Source: JBCBJX01 sp964342855 (GTDB lineage: Bacteria; Pseudomonadota; Alphaproteobacteria; Caulobacterales; Parvularculaceae). From it: a stretch of 64,000 nt of DNA. Under the pieces are notes generated by a model, which did not search any database, was not told where the DNA came from, and saw only the letters and a list, made by a program, of their open reading frames with translations. The stretch covers positions 1 through 64,000 of the forward strand of contig CAYFIB010000012.1 in the NCBI GenBank assembly GCA_964342855.1, given 5' to 3'. The translations under genes were made by a program, and so were the position numbers. Below, one piece after another: positions 52,602-61,644 of this stretch (within the stretch, counting starts at the first letter, position 1; the number at the start of each line of letters is the position of its first letter).

Positions 52602-53059
52602 AGGCGCTTCTCGTCGCGGCCATGCTGGCGCTCGTTCCGCCGGAGGAGCGATTGGACGATCCCGCCGCTGAGGCGCGCGCCTTGGAGATCACCGAGGGGC
52701 TGCGCTGTCTCGTTTGCGACGGGCAGGGGGTGAACGACTCCAACGCCGAGTTCGCCCGCGATGTCCGTCTGTTCGTGCGTGAACAAATCGCCGACGGCGC
52801 GAGCGACGCGGAGGTGCGCGAAGCGCTGCGCGGCCGCTTCGGCGACATCATCTTTCAACGCCCGCCGCTGAACCCGGCGACATGGCTCCTCTGGTTCGGC
52901 CCGGCGCTCGCTGCGCTCGGCGGCGCCGCGCTTCTGCTGAGGCGGCGCGCGATATCAACGGCGGCTGACGCAGGCTTGAGCGAGCGTGAACGCGCGCGCC
53001 TTGCCGAACTTGGCGTCGAGGACCCATCTCCCGCTGAACGCGAGGAGGGAGCCGCATGA
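52598..53059 (+). CDS. ccmH: Cytochrome c thiol-reduction protein CcmH (CcmL)
   Basis: A 153-residue protein with a short signal sequence, the redox pair Cys37/Cys40 in LRCLVCDGQGVNDSNA, and a C-terminal transmembrane helix (about 95-113). It reduces apocytochrome CXXCH thiols. No CcmG (DsbE) gene lies between ccmF and ccmH, where it is usually found. The stop overlaps the next gene by four bases. Confidence 0.94.
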   Translation: MKALLVAAMLALVPPEERLDDPAAEARALEITEGLRCLVCDGQGVNDSNAEFARDVRLFVREQIADGASDAEVREALRGRFGDIIFQRPPLNPATWLLWFGPALAALGGAALLLRRRAISTAADAGLSERERARLAELGVEDPSPAEREEGAA

Positions 53060-54246
53060 CGACAACAGAGACCATCCGCTTTCAGAACGCCGACGGAGAG
53101 ACGCTCGCCGCGCGTCTCGATTTTCCGGTCGGGCCGGTCAAAGCCTACGCGCTGTTCGCACACTGCTTCACTTGTTCGAAGGACATCATCGGCGCGCGCG
53201 GCGTCTCGCGGGCGCTCGCGGCGCGCGGCTATGCGGTGCTGCGGTTCGATTTCACCGGCCTCGGACAGTCCGAAGGCGATTTTTCCGACACGACTTTCTC
53301 CTCCAACGTCGACGATCTTCTGCGCGCCGCCGATCATCTGCGTCAGAGTTACGAGGCGCCGAAACTGCTTGTCGGCCACAGCCTTGGCGGCGCCGCCGTT
53401 CTCGCCGCGGCGAACCGCGTTCCGGAGGTGCTCGCCGTCGCGACGATCGCCGCCCCCTCGGCGCCCGATCACGTGAAGCGCCATCTCGACGGCAAGGTCG
53501 ACGAGATCGAGAAAGACGGCGAAGCGGTGGTCGATCTCGGCGGACGACCGTTCAGGATCAGGAAGTCGTTCGTGGACGACCTTTCCGCGCACGCGGTTCT
53601 GGACGAGGTGGCGGCCATGAAAAAAGCGCTGCTCGTCATGCACGCGCCCCTCGACGACACCGTCAGCGTTTCGAACGCGACGGACATTTTCATCGCCGCA
53701 AGACACCCGAAGAGCTTCGTCAGCCTCGATGACGCCGATCACCTCCTCAGTCGGAAGCAGGATGCGGACTATGCGGGCGGCGTCCTTGCCGCGTGGGCGG
53801 AGCGCTTTGTCGGCTCATCGGATGACGCCGAAGCTGAGAGCGAAGACGGCTGGGCCGTCTCGCGGAGCGTACCGGGCGCGACCTTCGCTCAGGACATCGC
53901 CGTCGGCGGCCACCTCGTCCGCGCGGACGCCGGCGCGGCCGAAGGCGGCGACGGGACGGGGCCGAACCCGACGCAGCTCGCGCACGCGGCGCTCGCGGCG
54001 TGCGGCGGCATCACCGCGCACATGTACGCCCGCCGAAAAAAATGGCCGCTTGAAGCGGTGGAGATCGCGGTGCGCGGCGCGCCGGGCGGCGACCAGCACG
54101 TGAACGCGGTCATGGAGAAGCGCGTGCGCCTCTCGGGCGATCTCGATGACGAGCAGAAAGCGCGGATCACCGAAATCATCGACAAATGCCCGGTGCACCG
54201 CATGCTGGCGGCGGGCGTCGATATCCGACATACGGACGAGCGTTAA
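53056..54246 (+). CDS. Alpha/beta hydrolase-OsmC fusion protein
   Basis: A 396-residue bifunctional architecture known in databases as alpha/beta hydrolase/OsmC. Residues 1-255 form a hydrolase with nucleophile Ser109 in VGHSLGG, acid candidate in APLDDTVS, and His in DDADHLL. Residues about 265-396 are an OsmC peroxiredoxin-like domain with the two reactive cysteines in AALAACGGITAHMYARRK and IIDKCPVHRML. It probably detoxifies organic peroxides or related electrophiles. Its coupling to ccmH by a four-base overlap is unusual. Confidence 0.9.
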   Translation: MTTTETIRFQNADGETLAARLDFPVGPVKAYALFAHCFTCSKDIIGARGVSRALAARGYAVLRFDFTGLGQSEGDFSDTTFSSNVDDLLRAADHLRQSYEAPKLLVGHSLGGAAVLAAANRVPEVLAVATIAAPSAPDHVKRHLDGKVDEIEKDGEAVVDLGGRPFRIRKSFVDDLSAHAVLDEVAAMKKALLVMHAPLDDTVSVSNATDIFIAARHPKSFVSLDDADHLLSRKQDADYAGGVLAAWAERFVGSSDDAEAESEDGWAVSRSVPGATFAQDIAVGGHLVRADAGAAEGGDGTGPNPTQLAHAALAACGGITAHMYARRKKWPLEAVEIAVRGAPGGDQHVNAVMEKRVRLSGDLDDEQKARITEIIDKCPVHRMLAAGVDIRHTDER

Positions 54247-54383
54247 CGCCGCTGGCGTGCGAGCGCCGGGGATTACTAATGTTTCATGCCCCGGACAGCG
54301 CGCTGTAACGCCGTTTTTCCTATCTATCGACGATGAAAGACGCGCCCCTGCGCGCCCCGCACTGAAGGAAAAGGCAATTCGTT

Positions 54384-55877
54384 ATGAGCACCCGTCGCCT
54401 TAAAACCGCATCCCGCCTCGTCGTCGCCGCCCTCGCGCTCGGCGTTTCCGGCTCTGCAATCGCGCAACAACCCGCGCCGCGCCTTGTTTCGCCGCCGCTC
54501 TATGAAGACGGCACGCTTTCTTTCGCGAACCTTGTGGAGCGCGTGAGCCCGGCGGTCGTGTCCGTGAACACCGAACGCGAAGTGTCCCTCGAAAGCGCGG
54601 AGCTGCCGCCGGAGATGGAGCGCTTTTTCCGCGACCGCTTCGGCCTGCCGTTCGGTGATGGAGAGGAGAACCCGTTCGGCGGCCAGCGCCGCGCGCGCGC
54701 ATCCGGGTCGGGTTTCTTCATCGATGATGAAGGCCACGTCGTCACCAACCACCACGTTGTGAACGGCGCGGACGAGATTTCGATCCAACTCGCCGACGGC
54801 ACCGAAATTGAAGCTGAACTCGTCGGTTCGGACCGGGGCACTGATCTCGCCGTTCTGAAAGTGAAGGCGCCGGAAGGTCAGTCCCATGTGGACTTCGCGA
54901 CCGATGTCGACCTGCGTGTCGGCGATTGGGTGATCGCTCTCGGCAACCCGTTCGGCCTCGGCGGCACCGTGACCAGCGGCATCGTCTCCGCGCTTGGTCG
55001 CGAGAACGTCGGCGGCTCCAGCTATATCGACTTCATCCAGGTTGATGCGCCGATCAACCGCGGCAACTCCGGCGGGCCGACTTTCGATCTGAAAGGCCGC
55101 GTGGTTGGCGTGAACACGGCGATCATCTCGCCGAACGGCTCGGGCGGCTCCGTCGGCATCGGTTTCGCTATTCCGGCGCGCACGGCGGACGTGATCGTCC
55201 GCCAACTGATCGACAAGGGCGAAGTGACCCGCGGCTGGCTCGGCGTCAGCCTGGAGCCTGTCATCACGCCGGAACTCGCCCTCGCGCTCGGCCTGAAAGA
55301 CTCCAAAGGCGCACTCGTCGCTGATGTCATTCCGGGCACCCCGGCGGCGCAGGCCGGTTTCAAGGCCGAAGACATCATCGTCGCGCTCGACGGCAAAAAA
55401 ATTGAAGACAGCCGCGATCTCACCCAACGCATCGGCGGGTATGAGCCTGGCCGCAAGGTCGCGGCGATGGTGCTGCGCGACGGCAAAGAGAAGAAGATCA
55501 CCGTCGAACTCGGCAAACGCGAAGACGAGGCGACGACGGAAGAGGCGCCGTCGCGTACGGACGAAGGCCGCATGATGGAAGAGCTGGGCGTGCGTTTCGC
55601 TCCGCTTGATGATGCGGCGCGCGAGCGTTTCCGTATTCCTGAAGAAGTCGAAGGCGTCGTCGTCAGCGGCGTCGCCCAAGGCGGGATCGCGTCGGATGCG
55701 CGGCTCGTGACCGGTCAGGTGATCCTCGAGGTTGATGGCGAGCCGGTTGAGAAGCCCGCCGATGTCGCGCGAATTCTGAAGCGTGCGGCGGATGAGGGCA
55801 AAGAAGCGGTTCTCATGCGCATTCAGCAGGGCGGCGGTCGCGGTTACCGCGCGTTGCCCGTGAAAGCGCTTCAATAA
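54384..55877 (+). CDS. degP: DegP/HtrA periplasmic serine protease (Do family)
   Basis: A 497-residue protease/chaperone with a signal peptide (about 1-27, AIA-Q). The trypsin-like domain has His124 in TNHHVV, Asp154 in RGTDLAVL and Ser229 in NRGNSGGP. PDZ1 spans about 285-375 (RGWLGVSL and GTPAAQAGFKAEDII) and PDZ2 about 400-490. It degrades or refolds damaged envelope proteins. It is followed after 25 bases by a two-component pair that may control it, as in many Alphaproteobacteria. Confidence 0.95.
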   Translation: MSTRRLKTASRLVVAALALGVSGSAIAQQPAPRLVSPPLYEDGTLSFANLVERVSPAVVSVNTEREVSLESAELPPEMERFFRDRFGLPFGDGEENPFGGQRRARASGSGFFIDDEGHVVTNHHVVNGADEISIQLADGTEIEAELVGSDRGTDLAVLKVKAPEGQSHVDFATDVDLRVGDWVIALGNPFGLGGTVTSGIVSALGRENVGGSSYIDFIQVDAPINRGNSGGPTFDLKGRVVGVNTAIISPNGSGGSVGIGFAIPARTADVIVRQLIDKGEVTRGWLGVSLEPVITPELALALGLKDSKGALVADVIPGTPAAQAGFKAEDIIVALDGKKIEDSRDLTQRIGGYEPGRKVAAMVLRDGKEKKITVELGKREDEATTEEAPSRTDEGRMMEELGVRFAPLDDAARERFRIPEEVEGVVVSGVAQGGIASDARLVTGQVILEVDGEPVEKPADVARILKRAADEGKEAVLMRIQQGGGRGYRALPVKALQ

Positions 55878-55902
55878 CTGGAATACGAACGGAGGTCGGC
55901 TG

Positions 55903-56586
55903 ATGCGCGTTCTCCTCATTGAAGACGACGATCAGGCCGCGGCGTTCATCGCCCGCGGCCTGCGCGAAGCCGGGCACGTCGTTGACCATGCGGCCGATGG
56001 CGAGACGGGCGAGGAGATGGCGGGCGCCGGCTCCTATGACGCCTTCATCGTCGACCGCATGCTGCCGAAACGCGACGGTATCACCCTTCTCGCCAATCGG
56101 CGGACGGAGGGTGACGAAACGCCGGCGCTGTTTCTATCCGCGCTCGGCGAGGTCGATGACCGCGTCGAAGGCCTGAAGGCCGGCGGCGACGATTATCTCG
56201 TCAAGCCGTTCGCGTTCTCCGAGCTTCTCGCGCGCGTCGAAGCGCTCGGGCGCCGCCGCGCTCCCGCCGAGCAGTCGACGACCCGGCTGGATGTGGGCGG
56301 GCTGGAGCTGGATCTTCTTTCGCGCACAGTCCGCCGTGACGGACGCCGCATCGATCTTCAGCCGCGCGAATTCCGGCTTCTGGAATTTCTCATGCGCCAT
56401 GCCGGGCAGGTAGTGACTCGGACCATGCTTCTGGAAAATGTCTGGGAGTATCACTTCGATCCGCAGACGAACGTCATCGACGTCCACATCTCCCGTCTGC
56501 GCGGCAAGATCGACAAGGACTTCGACGCGCCGCTCCTCCAGACGGTCCGCGGCGCCGGATATCGTCTCTGCGCGCCGGAAGACTGA
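55903..56586 (+). CDS. OmpR/PhoB-family response regulator
   Basis: A 227-residue regulator. The receiver domain has acidic residues EDDD at 7-10, phospho-acceptor Asp51 in FIVDRMLPKRDG, and Lys101 in YLVKPF. The C-terminal winged helix (about 130-225) has LQPREFRLLEFLMRHAGQVVTRTMLLENVWEYHFDPQTNVIDVHISRLR-type sequence, the PhoB DNA-binding pattern. It lies between degP and its histidine kinase (8 bases to the kinase start), suggesting envelope-stress control of degP. Confidence 0.94.
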   Translation: MRVLLIEDDDQAAAFIARGLREAGHVVDHAADGETGEEMAGAGSYDAFIVDRMLPKRDGITLLANRRTEGDETPALFLSALGEVDDRVEGLKAGGDDYLVKPFAFSELLARVEALGRRRAPAEQSTTRLDVGGLELDLLSRTVRRDGRRIDLQPREFRLLEFLMRHAGQVVTRTMLLENVWEYHFDPQTNVIDVHISRLRGKIDKDFDAPLLQTVRGAGYRLCAPED

Positions 56587-56593
56587 TCGACGC

Positions 56594-58033
56594 GTGGGGC
56601 CGCTCACTCGCCTTCTGAGGACGGCCGCATTCCGTTATGCGATCGTCTATGCGCTGCTTTTTTCTTCAGCAGTCGCCGGGCTCGGCATTTTCACCTATCA
56701 AAGCTCGTTCGGCGCCGTCGCTCGCGAAGCGGACCGGGCCCTTGAGGCCGAGATCAACAGCTATCGGACGATCTTCGAAACGCAGGGACTGCGCGAATTG
56801 CGCAACGCCGTGAACGCGCGCGCCCAGGGGCTCGATGACCAGTTTTATCTGCTCGTTTCGCCGGAAGGGCGCGTGATCGCCGGGAACCTGACCGGCGTGC
56901 CGGAGGCCGCCGTCGGGGCCGAAGGCGCGTTCGAATTCAAATATGAGCGCTATGCGGAGGTTCGCGACGACGAGCGCCAGTTGGAGCGCCGCGTCGCGCG
57001 AGGTGTCTGGGCGCGGTTTCCGGACCTTCCCCGCTATGCGCCCGCCGCCGCCCTTCTGATCGCGCGTGATATCGGCGAGCGTGAAGCGCTCCGTGAACGC
57101 CTGCGCGCGTCGACGATATACGCTTCCATCGCCACGGCGGTCCTCGGACTTCTGGTCGGGCTCGTCTTCGGGCGATCGCTGCTGCGCAAAGTGGACGCCA
57201 TCAACCGCACCGCGGCGAAGATCCGCGCCGGCGATCTCGCCTCCCGCGTTGAAACCGCGGGGGACGGCGATGAGCTGGATCGGCTCGCCGGTAATCTCAA
57301 CGGCATGCTCGATCAGATAGAACGGCTCATGACCGGTATGCGGCAGGTCAGCGACAACGTCGCCCATGACCTCCGCTCGCCGCTCACGCGTATCCGGTCA
57401 CGCCTTGAAAGCGCGCTTTCTCATCCTGATACGGATCTCAATGAAACGGCGCGCGACACGCTTGACGATGTCGACCGTATGCTGTCGATCTTCAACGCTC
57501 TGCTCGCTATCGCTCGCATTGAATCCGGGGAAGGCGGCCGCGAAGTCGAGGACGTGGACGCGCCCGCCGCGCTGGAAGAACTTGCTGAACTCTACGAACC
57601 CGCCGCGCGCGAAGCCGGGTTCGCGCTGACCGTCGCGGCCGAGCGGGGACTGAAGGTGAGAACGTCCCGTACGTTGCTTTCGCAAGCGGTGTCGAACCTG
57701 ATCGACAACGCCCTTAAATACGCGGACGGTGGGTCTCGTATCATTCTTGGCGCCGACCGACTGCCGGATGGATCGGTCGCGATTTCTGTCGCCGACGATG
57801 GGCCGGGAATTCCTGAAGCCGAGCGCTCGCGCGTATTCGACCGGTTCGTTCGTCTGGAAACGAGCCGAACCAGTCCCGGAAGCGGGCTCGGCCTGTCGCT
57901 CGTCGCCGCCATCGCCCGCGCCTATGACGCGAAAGTGGAGATATCTGACGGGCTCCGACGTGGCGGCGCGCCTGGCCTGCGAATCAGCCTCGTTTTTCAC
58001 CCGGCGAAAGCGGATGGGCGTAAACCCCAATAA
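56594..58033 (+). CDS. Membrane sensor histidine kinase paired with the OmpR-type regulator
   Basis: A 479-residue kinase. It has TM1 (about 14-36), a periplasmic sensor region (about 37-170), TM2 (about 176-196), HAMP (about 197-248), and HisKA with His258 in VAHDLRSPLTRIRS. HATPase_c has NLIDNALKYA, DDGPGIP and GSGLGLSL. The GTG start at 56594 gives the first membrane helix; the upstream reading is out of register with the regulator gene and spurious. Likely an envelope-stress sensor given the DegP context. Confidence 0.93.
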   Translation: MGPLTRLLRTAAFRYAIVYALLFSSAVAGLGIFTYQSSFGAVAREADRALEAEINSYRTIFETQGLRELRNAVNARAQGLDDQFYLLVSPEGRVIAGNLTGVPEAAVGAEGAFEFKYERYAEVRDDERQLERRVARGVWARFPDLPRYAPAAALLIARDIGEREALRERLRASTIYASIATAVLGLLVGLVFGRSLLRKVDAINRTAAKIRAGDLASRVETAGDGDELDRLAGNLNGMLDQIERLMTGMRQVSDNVAHDLRSPLTRIRSRLESALSHPDTDLNETARDTLDDVDRMLSIFNALLAIARIESGEGGREVEDVDAPAALEELAELYEPAAREAGFALTVAAERGLKVRTSRTLLSQAVSNLIDNALKYADGGSRIILGADRLPDGSVAISVADDGPGIPEAERSRVFDRFVRLETSRTSPGSGLGLSLVAAIARAYDAKVEISDGLRRGGAPGLRISLVFHPAKADGRKPQ

Positions 58034-58172
58034 AATACAGGGCCTCGTGTCGGTGCTTGCTTGTCAGCGGCGTAAAATCAGCCCTTTGTGTGATTCATCC
58101 GCTCACACACGGGGGCTGCAAGCCGTCGCCGGGCGGGCGAAACACCAGCATCCAGCAGATGGAAAAGACATT

Positions 58173-58457
58173 ATGAGCAAAGCGGAATTCATCGAGAACG
58201 TCGCGAAATCCGGCGATCTGAGCCGCGCGGAAGCCAAGCGCGTCGTCGAACTGGTCTTCGGTGAAATCGAAGCGGGTCTGAAACGGTCGAAAAAAGAAGG
58301 CAAATACACCATCGGCACCCTCGGCACGTTCTCGGTCACCAAGCGCGCCGCCCGCAAAGGCCGCAACCCGCGCACGGGCGAAGAGATCAAGATCAAGGCC
58401 TCGAAAAGCCTGCGCTTCCGCCCGGCGTCGAACCTGAAAACGGCGGCTGGCTGCTAA
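58173..58457 (+). CDS. hup: HU-family DNA-binding protein
   Basis: A 94-residue nucleoid protein. It has the helical N-terminal dimer part (MSKAEFIENVAKSGDLSRAEAKRVVE), the DNA-binding arm TKRAARKGRNPRTGEEIKIKASKSLRFRP (about 54-82), and a short C-terminal end. The NPRTGEEI motif is typical of HU/IHF. ATG at 58173 follows AGATGGAAAAGACATT. A longer reading from 57729 is spurious. It stands alone, with a stem-loop downstream. Confidence 0.94.
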   Translation: MSKAEFIENVAKSGDLSRAEAKRVVELVFGEIEAGLKRSKKEGKYTIGTLGTFSVTKRAARKGRNPRTGEEIKIKASKSLRFRPASNLKTAAGC

Positions 58458-58482
58458 GAGCGCTACGTCTTAGTTGCGTCTT

Positions 58483-58524
58483 CCGCCCGCTTGCGCGCCT
58501 GCGCTGGCGGGCGGATTCGCTTTT
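58483..58524 (+). terminator. Possible terminator after the HU gene
   Basis: CCGCCCGC (58483-58490) pairs with GCGGGCGG (58507-58514), with smaller complementarity in the loop. TTTT occurs at 58521-58524. The T-run is separated from the stem by six bases, so it is a weak or partial terminator. The remaining region to 58711 shows no gene. Confidence 0.5.
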
Positions 58525-58711
58525 AGGTCCGAATATTGCACATCTAGTCGATCAGAAATGTCGCTGGCGCGCGGGGGTCTCGCATGCCGCGTGCATTTTG
58601 TTCAAAAACGCGGAAAATGCCGCGTCATCAGTGTCTTGGCGTAACGAGATGACGATTAGCGTCACGCCGGGCGAGTAACGGGTCGCAAGGCGGAAGGGGG
58701 AAGGCGCGCAG

Positions 58712-60052
58712 ATGTCGGCGGAAAAGCCGTATCGCCTCGCCGTGATCGGCGCTGAACCGGCCGGTTTCGCCGCCGCCGCCGTCGCCGCTTTGTCCGGCGC
58801 GCGCGTTCTCGTTCTGCCTGCAGGTTGGGAAGAAAACCGCCCCGGCTACGCCAGTCGCCCGGCCATTCCACCTGATATCTGGCGACGCCTCGCGCTGCAT
58901 CGCTCGGGCCTGGTGGAGCACGCCGCGCCCGCCTGCGTCAGTCTTCGCTCCGACGGCAAGTCGACCTATTCCTATAAAAGCCTCGCGGAAACGCGCGACG
59001 CGCTCGAACGCGCCTCTGAAGCCGACGCCGCTGCGTTGCCTGATTTTCTCGCCGAGATGGCGCGCGTGCGGCGCGTCGCATCGGTGATGACGAACGGCGC
59101 GGACGCTGATGCGCTGGCGGACCCGGCCTGCGCCGCCGCCGCCCGGGTTCTGGTGCGCCCTTATCGTGAAACCATCGCCCGCCATTTTGAAGCTGCAGAG
59201 ACGCAGTCCCATTTCGCCGCACGCACGCTTTTTCAGAACGCCGCCGCTCCGGGCGCATACGGTTCCGCAGGCGCGTTCGCCGAGGCGCTTGATCCGGACG
59301 GCTGGCCGACACGCGACGACGACGGGTTTTCCGCCGCCGACGCGCTGAAGAAAGTGGCTTCCGACGCCGGCGCCGAAGTCTCCGAGGGGCGTCTCGGGCA
59401 TATTGAGATCGCGCGCGACGGGTTTCGGATACAACTGCGCGACGGCGAGACCATTCGGGCCCGAAGCATTCTTGCCGCCTCCGAACGCTCAGCGAACGTC
59501 GCGGGCGTCGCGGCCGCCGGACGTGCGCGAAACGGTCGTGATCCGGGCACGACGGAGGCGTTCGTACGTCTTCGACTGTCGCAGCCGGTCGCGGCGCCGG
59601 ACATCGATATGGACGAAGGGTCGCTCTTCAGCATCTGCGACAGCGTCGGCGAGGTTCAGCGTGCGTTCGATCAGGCGAAGGACGGCGCCTGGCCGGACAA
59701 GCCGCCGATCTTTTTCGAACTTTCACCGGATCGTAAGGAAATCTACGCGCGCGCGCCGGTCGCGCCGGGTCGGTTCTTCGTAGACGGAAATCCGCGGGGG
59801 TGGAGCGAGCAGGACCGGCAAGCCTTCGCCACGCGCGTCGTCCGCCGCATGAGCGAACGTCTGGAAGGCATAGACCGGACGCTGCGCCGCACGGAAGTGC
59901 GGGTGATGGAAGGCCCGTTGGACGAGGACGGCGCGCCGCTCCCCGTTGTGACCAGCCCGGACATCCATGTCGCGGGCGGCGCCCATGGCGATGTGCGCGC
60001 GGCGGTCCGCATCGTCGATCGCCTTCTTGGAAGCGGGGCGGGCGAGCCATGA
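58712..60052 (+). CDS. FAD/NAD-type oxidoreductase-like protein with altered dinucleotide motif
   Basis: A 446-residue protein resembling FAD-dependent oxidoreductases. An N-terminal Rossmann start YRLAVIGAEPAGFAAAAVAALSGARVLVLPAG has GAEPAG in place of GxGxxG. A C-terminal SPDIHVAGGAHGDVRAAVRIVDRLL (about 413-437) resembles the FAD-binding GDxxxG-like end, again modified. The middle is poorly conserved. It is coupled to the next oxidoreductase gene by an ATGA overlap at 60049, so they may form a heterodimer. Substrate unknown. Confidence 0.7.
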   Translation: MSAEKPYRLAVIGAEPAGFAAAAVAALSGARVLVLPAGWEENRPGYASRPAIPPDIWRRLALHRSGLVEHAAPACVSLRSDGKSTYSYKSLAETRDALERASEADAAALPDFLAEMARVRRVASVMTNGADADALADPACAAAARVLVRPYRETIARHFEAAETQSHFAARTLFQNAAAPGAYGSAGAFAEALDPDGWPTRDDDGFSAADALKKVASDAGAEVSEGRLGHIEIARDGFRIQLRDGETIRARSILAASERSANVAGVAAAGRARNGRDPGTTEAFVRLRLSQPVAAPDIDMDEGSLFSICDSVGEVQRAFDQAKDGAWPDKPPIFFELSPDRKEIYARAPVAPGRFFVDGNPRGWSEQDRQAFATRVVRRMSERLEGIDRTLRRTEVRVMEGPLDEDGAPLPVVTSPDIHVAGGAHGDVRAAVRIVDRLLGSGAGEP

Positions 60053-61644
60053 CAGAGACGGGCTTCAACCGCGCCGCGCGTATTGAAGGCGGCTACGACG
60101 CGGTCGTTCTCGGCGGCGGCGTCGAAAGCCTCACCGCGGCGGCCTATCTCGGGCGCGCGGGTTTTGCGACGCTTCTGTTGGATCCGGAAGTCGAGGTCGG
60201 CGCGGCGTTCGCGGATCGGGTTTTTGCGGAGAAGTTTGAAGCGCCGAGCTTTGAGCATCTCGTCTACGGACTTGATCCGCGGGTCGTTCGCGAACTGTCG
60301 CTCTACCGCCATGGTCTCGCCTTCGCGGCGCGGCGGCTTGAGACGAGCTACTTCGCTGCGGGCGAGGACCCGTTCGTCCTCAACGGCGATGTCTGGCGCG
60401 CCAAAGATTCCCTGGCGGATCGCTTCCCTGACGAAGCAGCCGATGCGGAGCGTTTCCTGAAAGAAGCGGTCTCGACCGCCGAAGCGGCGGCGTTCGTCCT
60501 GTCCGGCGACTGGGCGGGTGATGCGGGTGCGGGGCTCGACGGGTTGATGTCACGCTTCGCTGAAAAAGCGTCGCGCAAGTCTTCGGCGATCGGCAAGCGC
60601 GCCTTTGCCAGCGCGACGGACATTCTCGCCGAACAGTTTTCTTCCGACGTTTTGCGCGCGGTCTTCTGCGCGGAAGCGACGTTCCGCTACGCTTGCGAGC
60701 CGGGCGACGATTACAGTTTTCTGGGGCTCCTGAAACGACTCGGCGGTGAAGTATCCGGGCTGCGCGCCGCCATCGGGTGCCCGGAGCACGGCATGAGCGG
60801 GCTCATTCAGGCGCTCCGGCGATCGGCGCAAGCGGCGGGCGTTGAGTTTCGCACCGGCGTTCAATTGAGCCGGGTCCTGATCGAGTGGGACGGCGCTGCA
60901 GGCGTCGAGTTGGCGGACGGCGGTCAGGTTCGCTGTCCGATCGTCGTCTCCGGCCTCGACGCCGCGCGCACCTTCGTTGATCTCATCGGCCCCGCGGAAC
61001 TCGATATCGAGCTTCAGGATGAGGCTTCACGAACAACCTCCGGCATCGGAACCGCCAAGCTCAATCTCGCCATCAGTCCGGAAGCGGCGATCGCGCGCGA
61101 TAGCGTAGCGCGGCTCGGCGCACCGGCGCGCGCGTTGATCTCGGGCGATGTCGCAGGCCTTGGCCGCGCGTTCGCAGCGGCGCGCCGCGGGTCCGCGCCC
61201 GATGCGCCGACCATCGAGGCGGTGGTGCTGCCGACGCCGACCGATGACGAAGCCATTCTGACATCGGGGTTGATCGTCTCCGCCCTTATTCACCCGACGC
61301 CCGCGGAGCCACGCGCCGACGTGCGTCGCAAAGTCGAGGCGGACGCCCTTCAACGACTGAGCGTCCTCGGTTTCGATCCGGCATCTGACATTCTGGCGTC
61401 GGAGATCCAGTTTCCTTCAGATCTTGCGAAGCGTCACGGCGCGAACGTGTCGAGCGCCTGCGCGCGCCCGCCCGTATTCGAGCAGCTTCTGCGCGCGCGT
61501 CTTTTTGGTGCGGACATGAAGCTCGCCGGCTTCCAGTTCTGCGGCGTCGAGGCGGAAATCGGCGTGGGCGTTTCAGGCGCCGCCGGTCGGCGCGCGGCGA
61601 AGGCCGCCGTGCGCGATGCAAAACGACGGAGGCGGGCGGCGTGA
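60049..61644 (+). CDS. Phytoene-desaturase/PYROXD2-like flavoprotein oxidoreductase
   Basis: A 531-residue protein of the amine oxidase/phytoene desaturase-like superfamily: AVVLGGGVESLTAAAYLGRAGFATLLLD (about 18-45), GMSGLIQALRRSAQAAGVEFRTGV (about 247-270) and VSGLDAARTF. The GGGVES motif has Ser where GxGxxG has the third Gly, which occurs in PYROXD2-type proteins (GxGHNGL) in other forms. The ending CGVEAEIGVGVSGAAGRRAAKAA is the typical flavin-binding C-terminal helix. Coupled on both sides by four-base overlaps. Reaction unknown; carotenoid genes are absent nearby. Confidence 0.82.
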   Translation: MTETGFNRAARIEGGYDAVVLGGGVESLTAAAYLGRAGFATLLLDPEVEVGAAFADRVFAEKFEAPSFEHLVYGLDPRVVRELSLYRHGLAFAARRLETSYFAAGEDPFVLNGDVWRAKDSLADRFPDEAADAERFLKEAVSTAEAAAFVLSGDWAGDAGAGLDGLMSRFAEKASRKSSAIGKRAFASATDILAEQFSSDVLRAVFCAEATFRYACEPGDDYSFLGLLKRLGGEVSGLRAAIGCPEHGMSGLIQALRRSAQAAGVEFRTGVQLSRVLIEWDGAAGVELADGGQVRCPIVVSGLDAARTFVDLIGPAELDIELQDEASRTTSGIGTAKLNLAISPEAAIARDSVARLGAPARALISGDVAGLGRAFAAARRGSAPDAPTIEAVVLPTPTDDEAILTSGLIVSALIHPTPAEPRADVRRKVEADALQRLSVLGFDPASDILASEIQFPSDLAKRHGANVSSACARPPVFEQLLRARLFGADMKLAGFQFCGVEAEIGVGVSGAAGRRAAKAAVRDAKRRRRAA

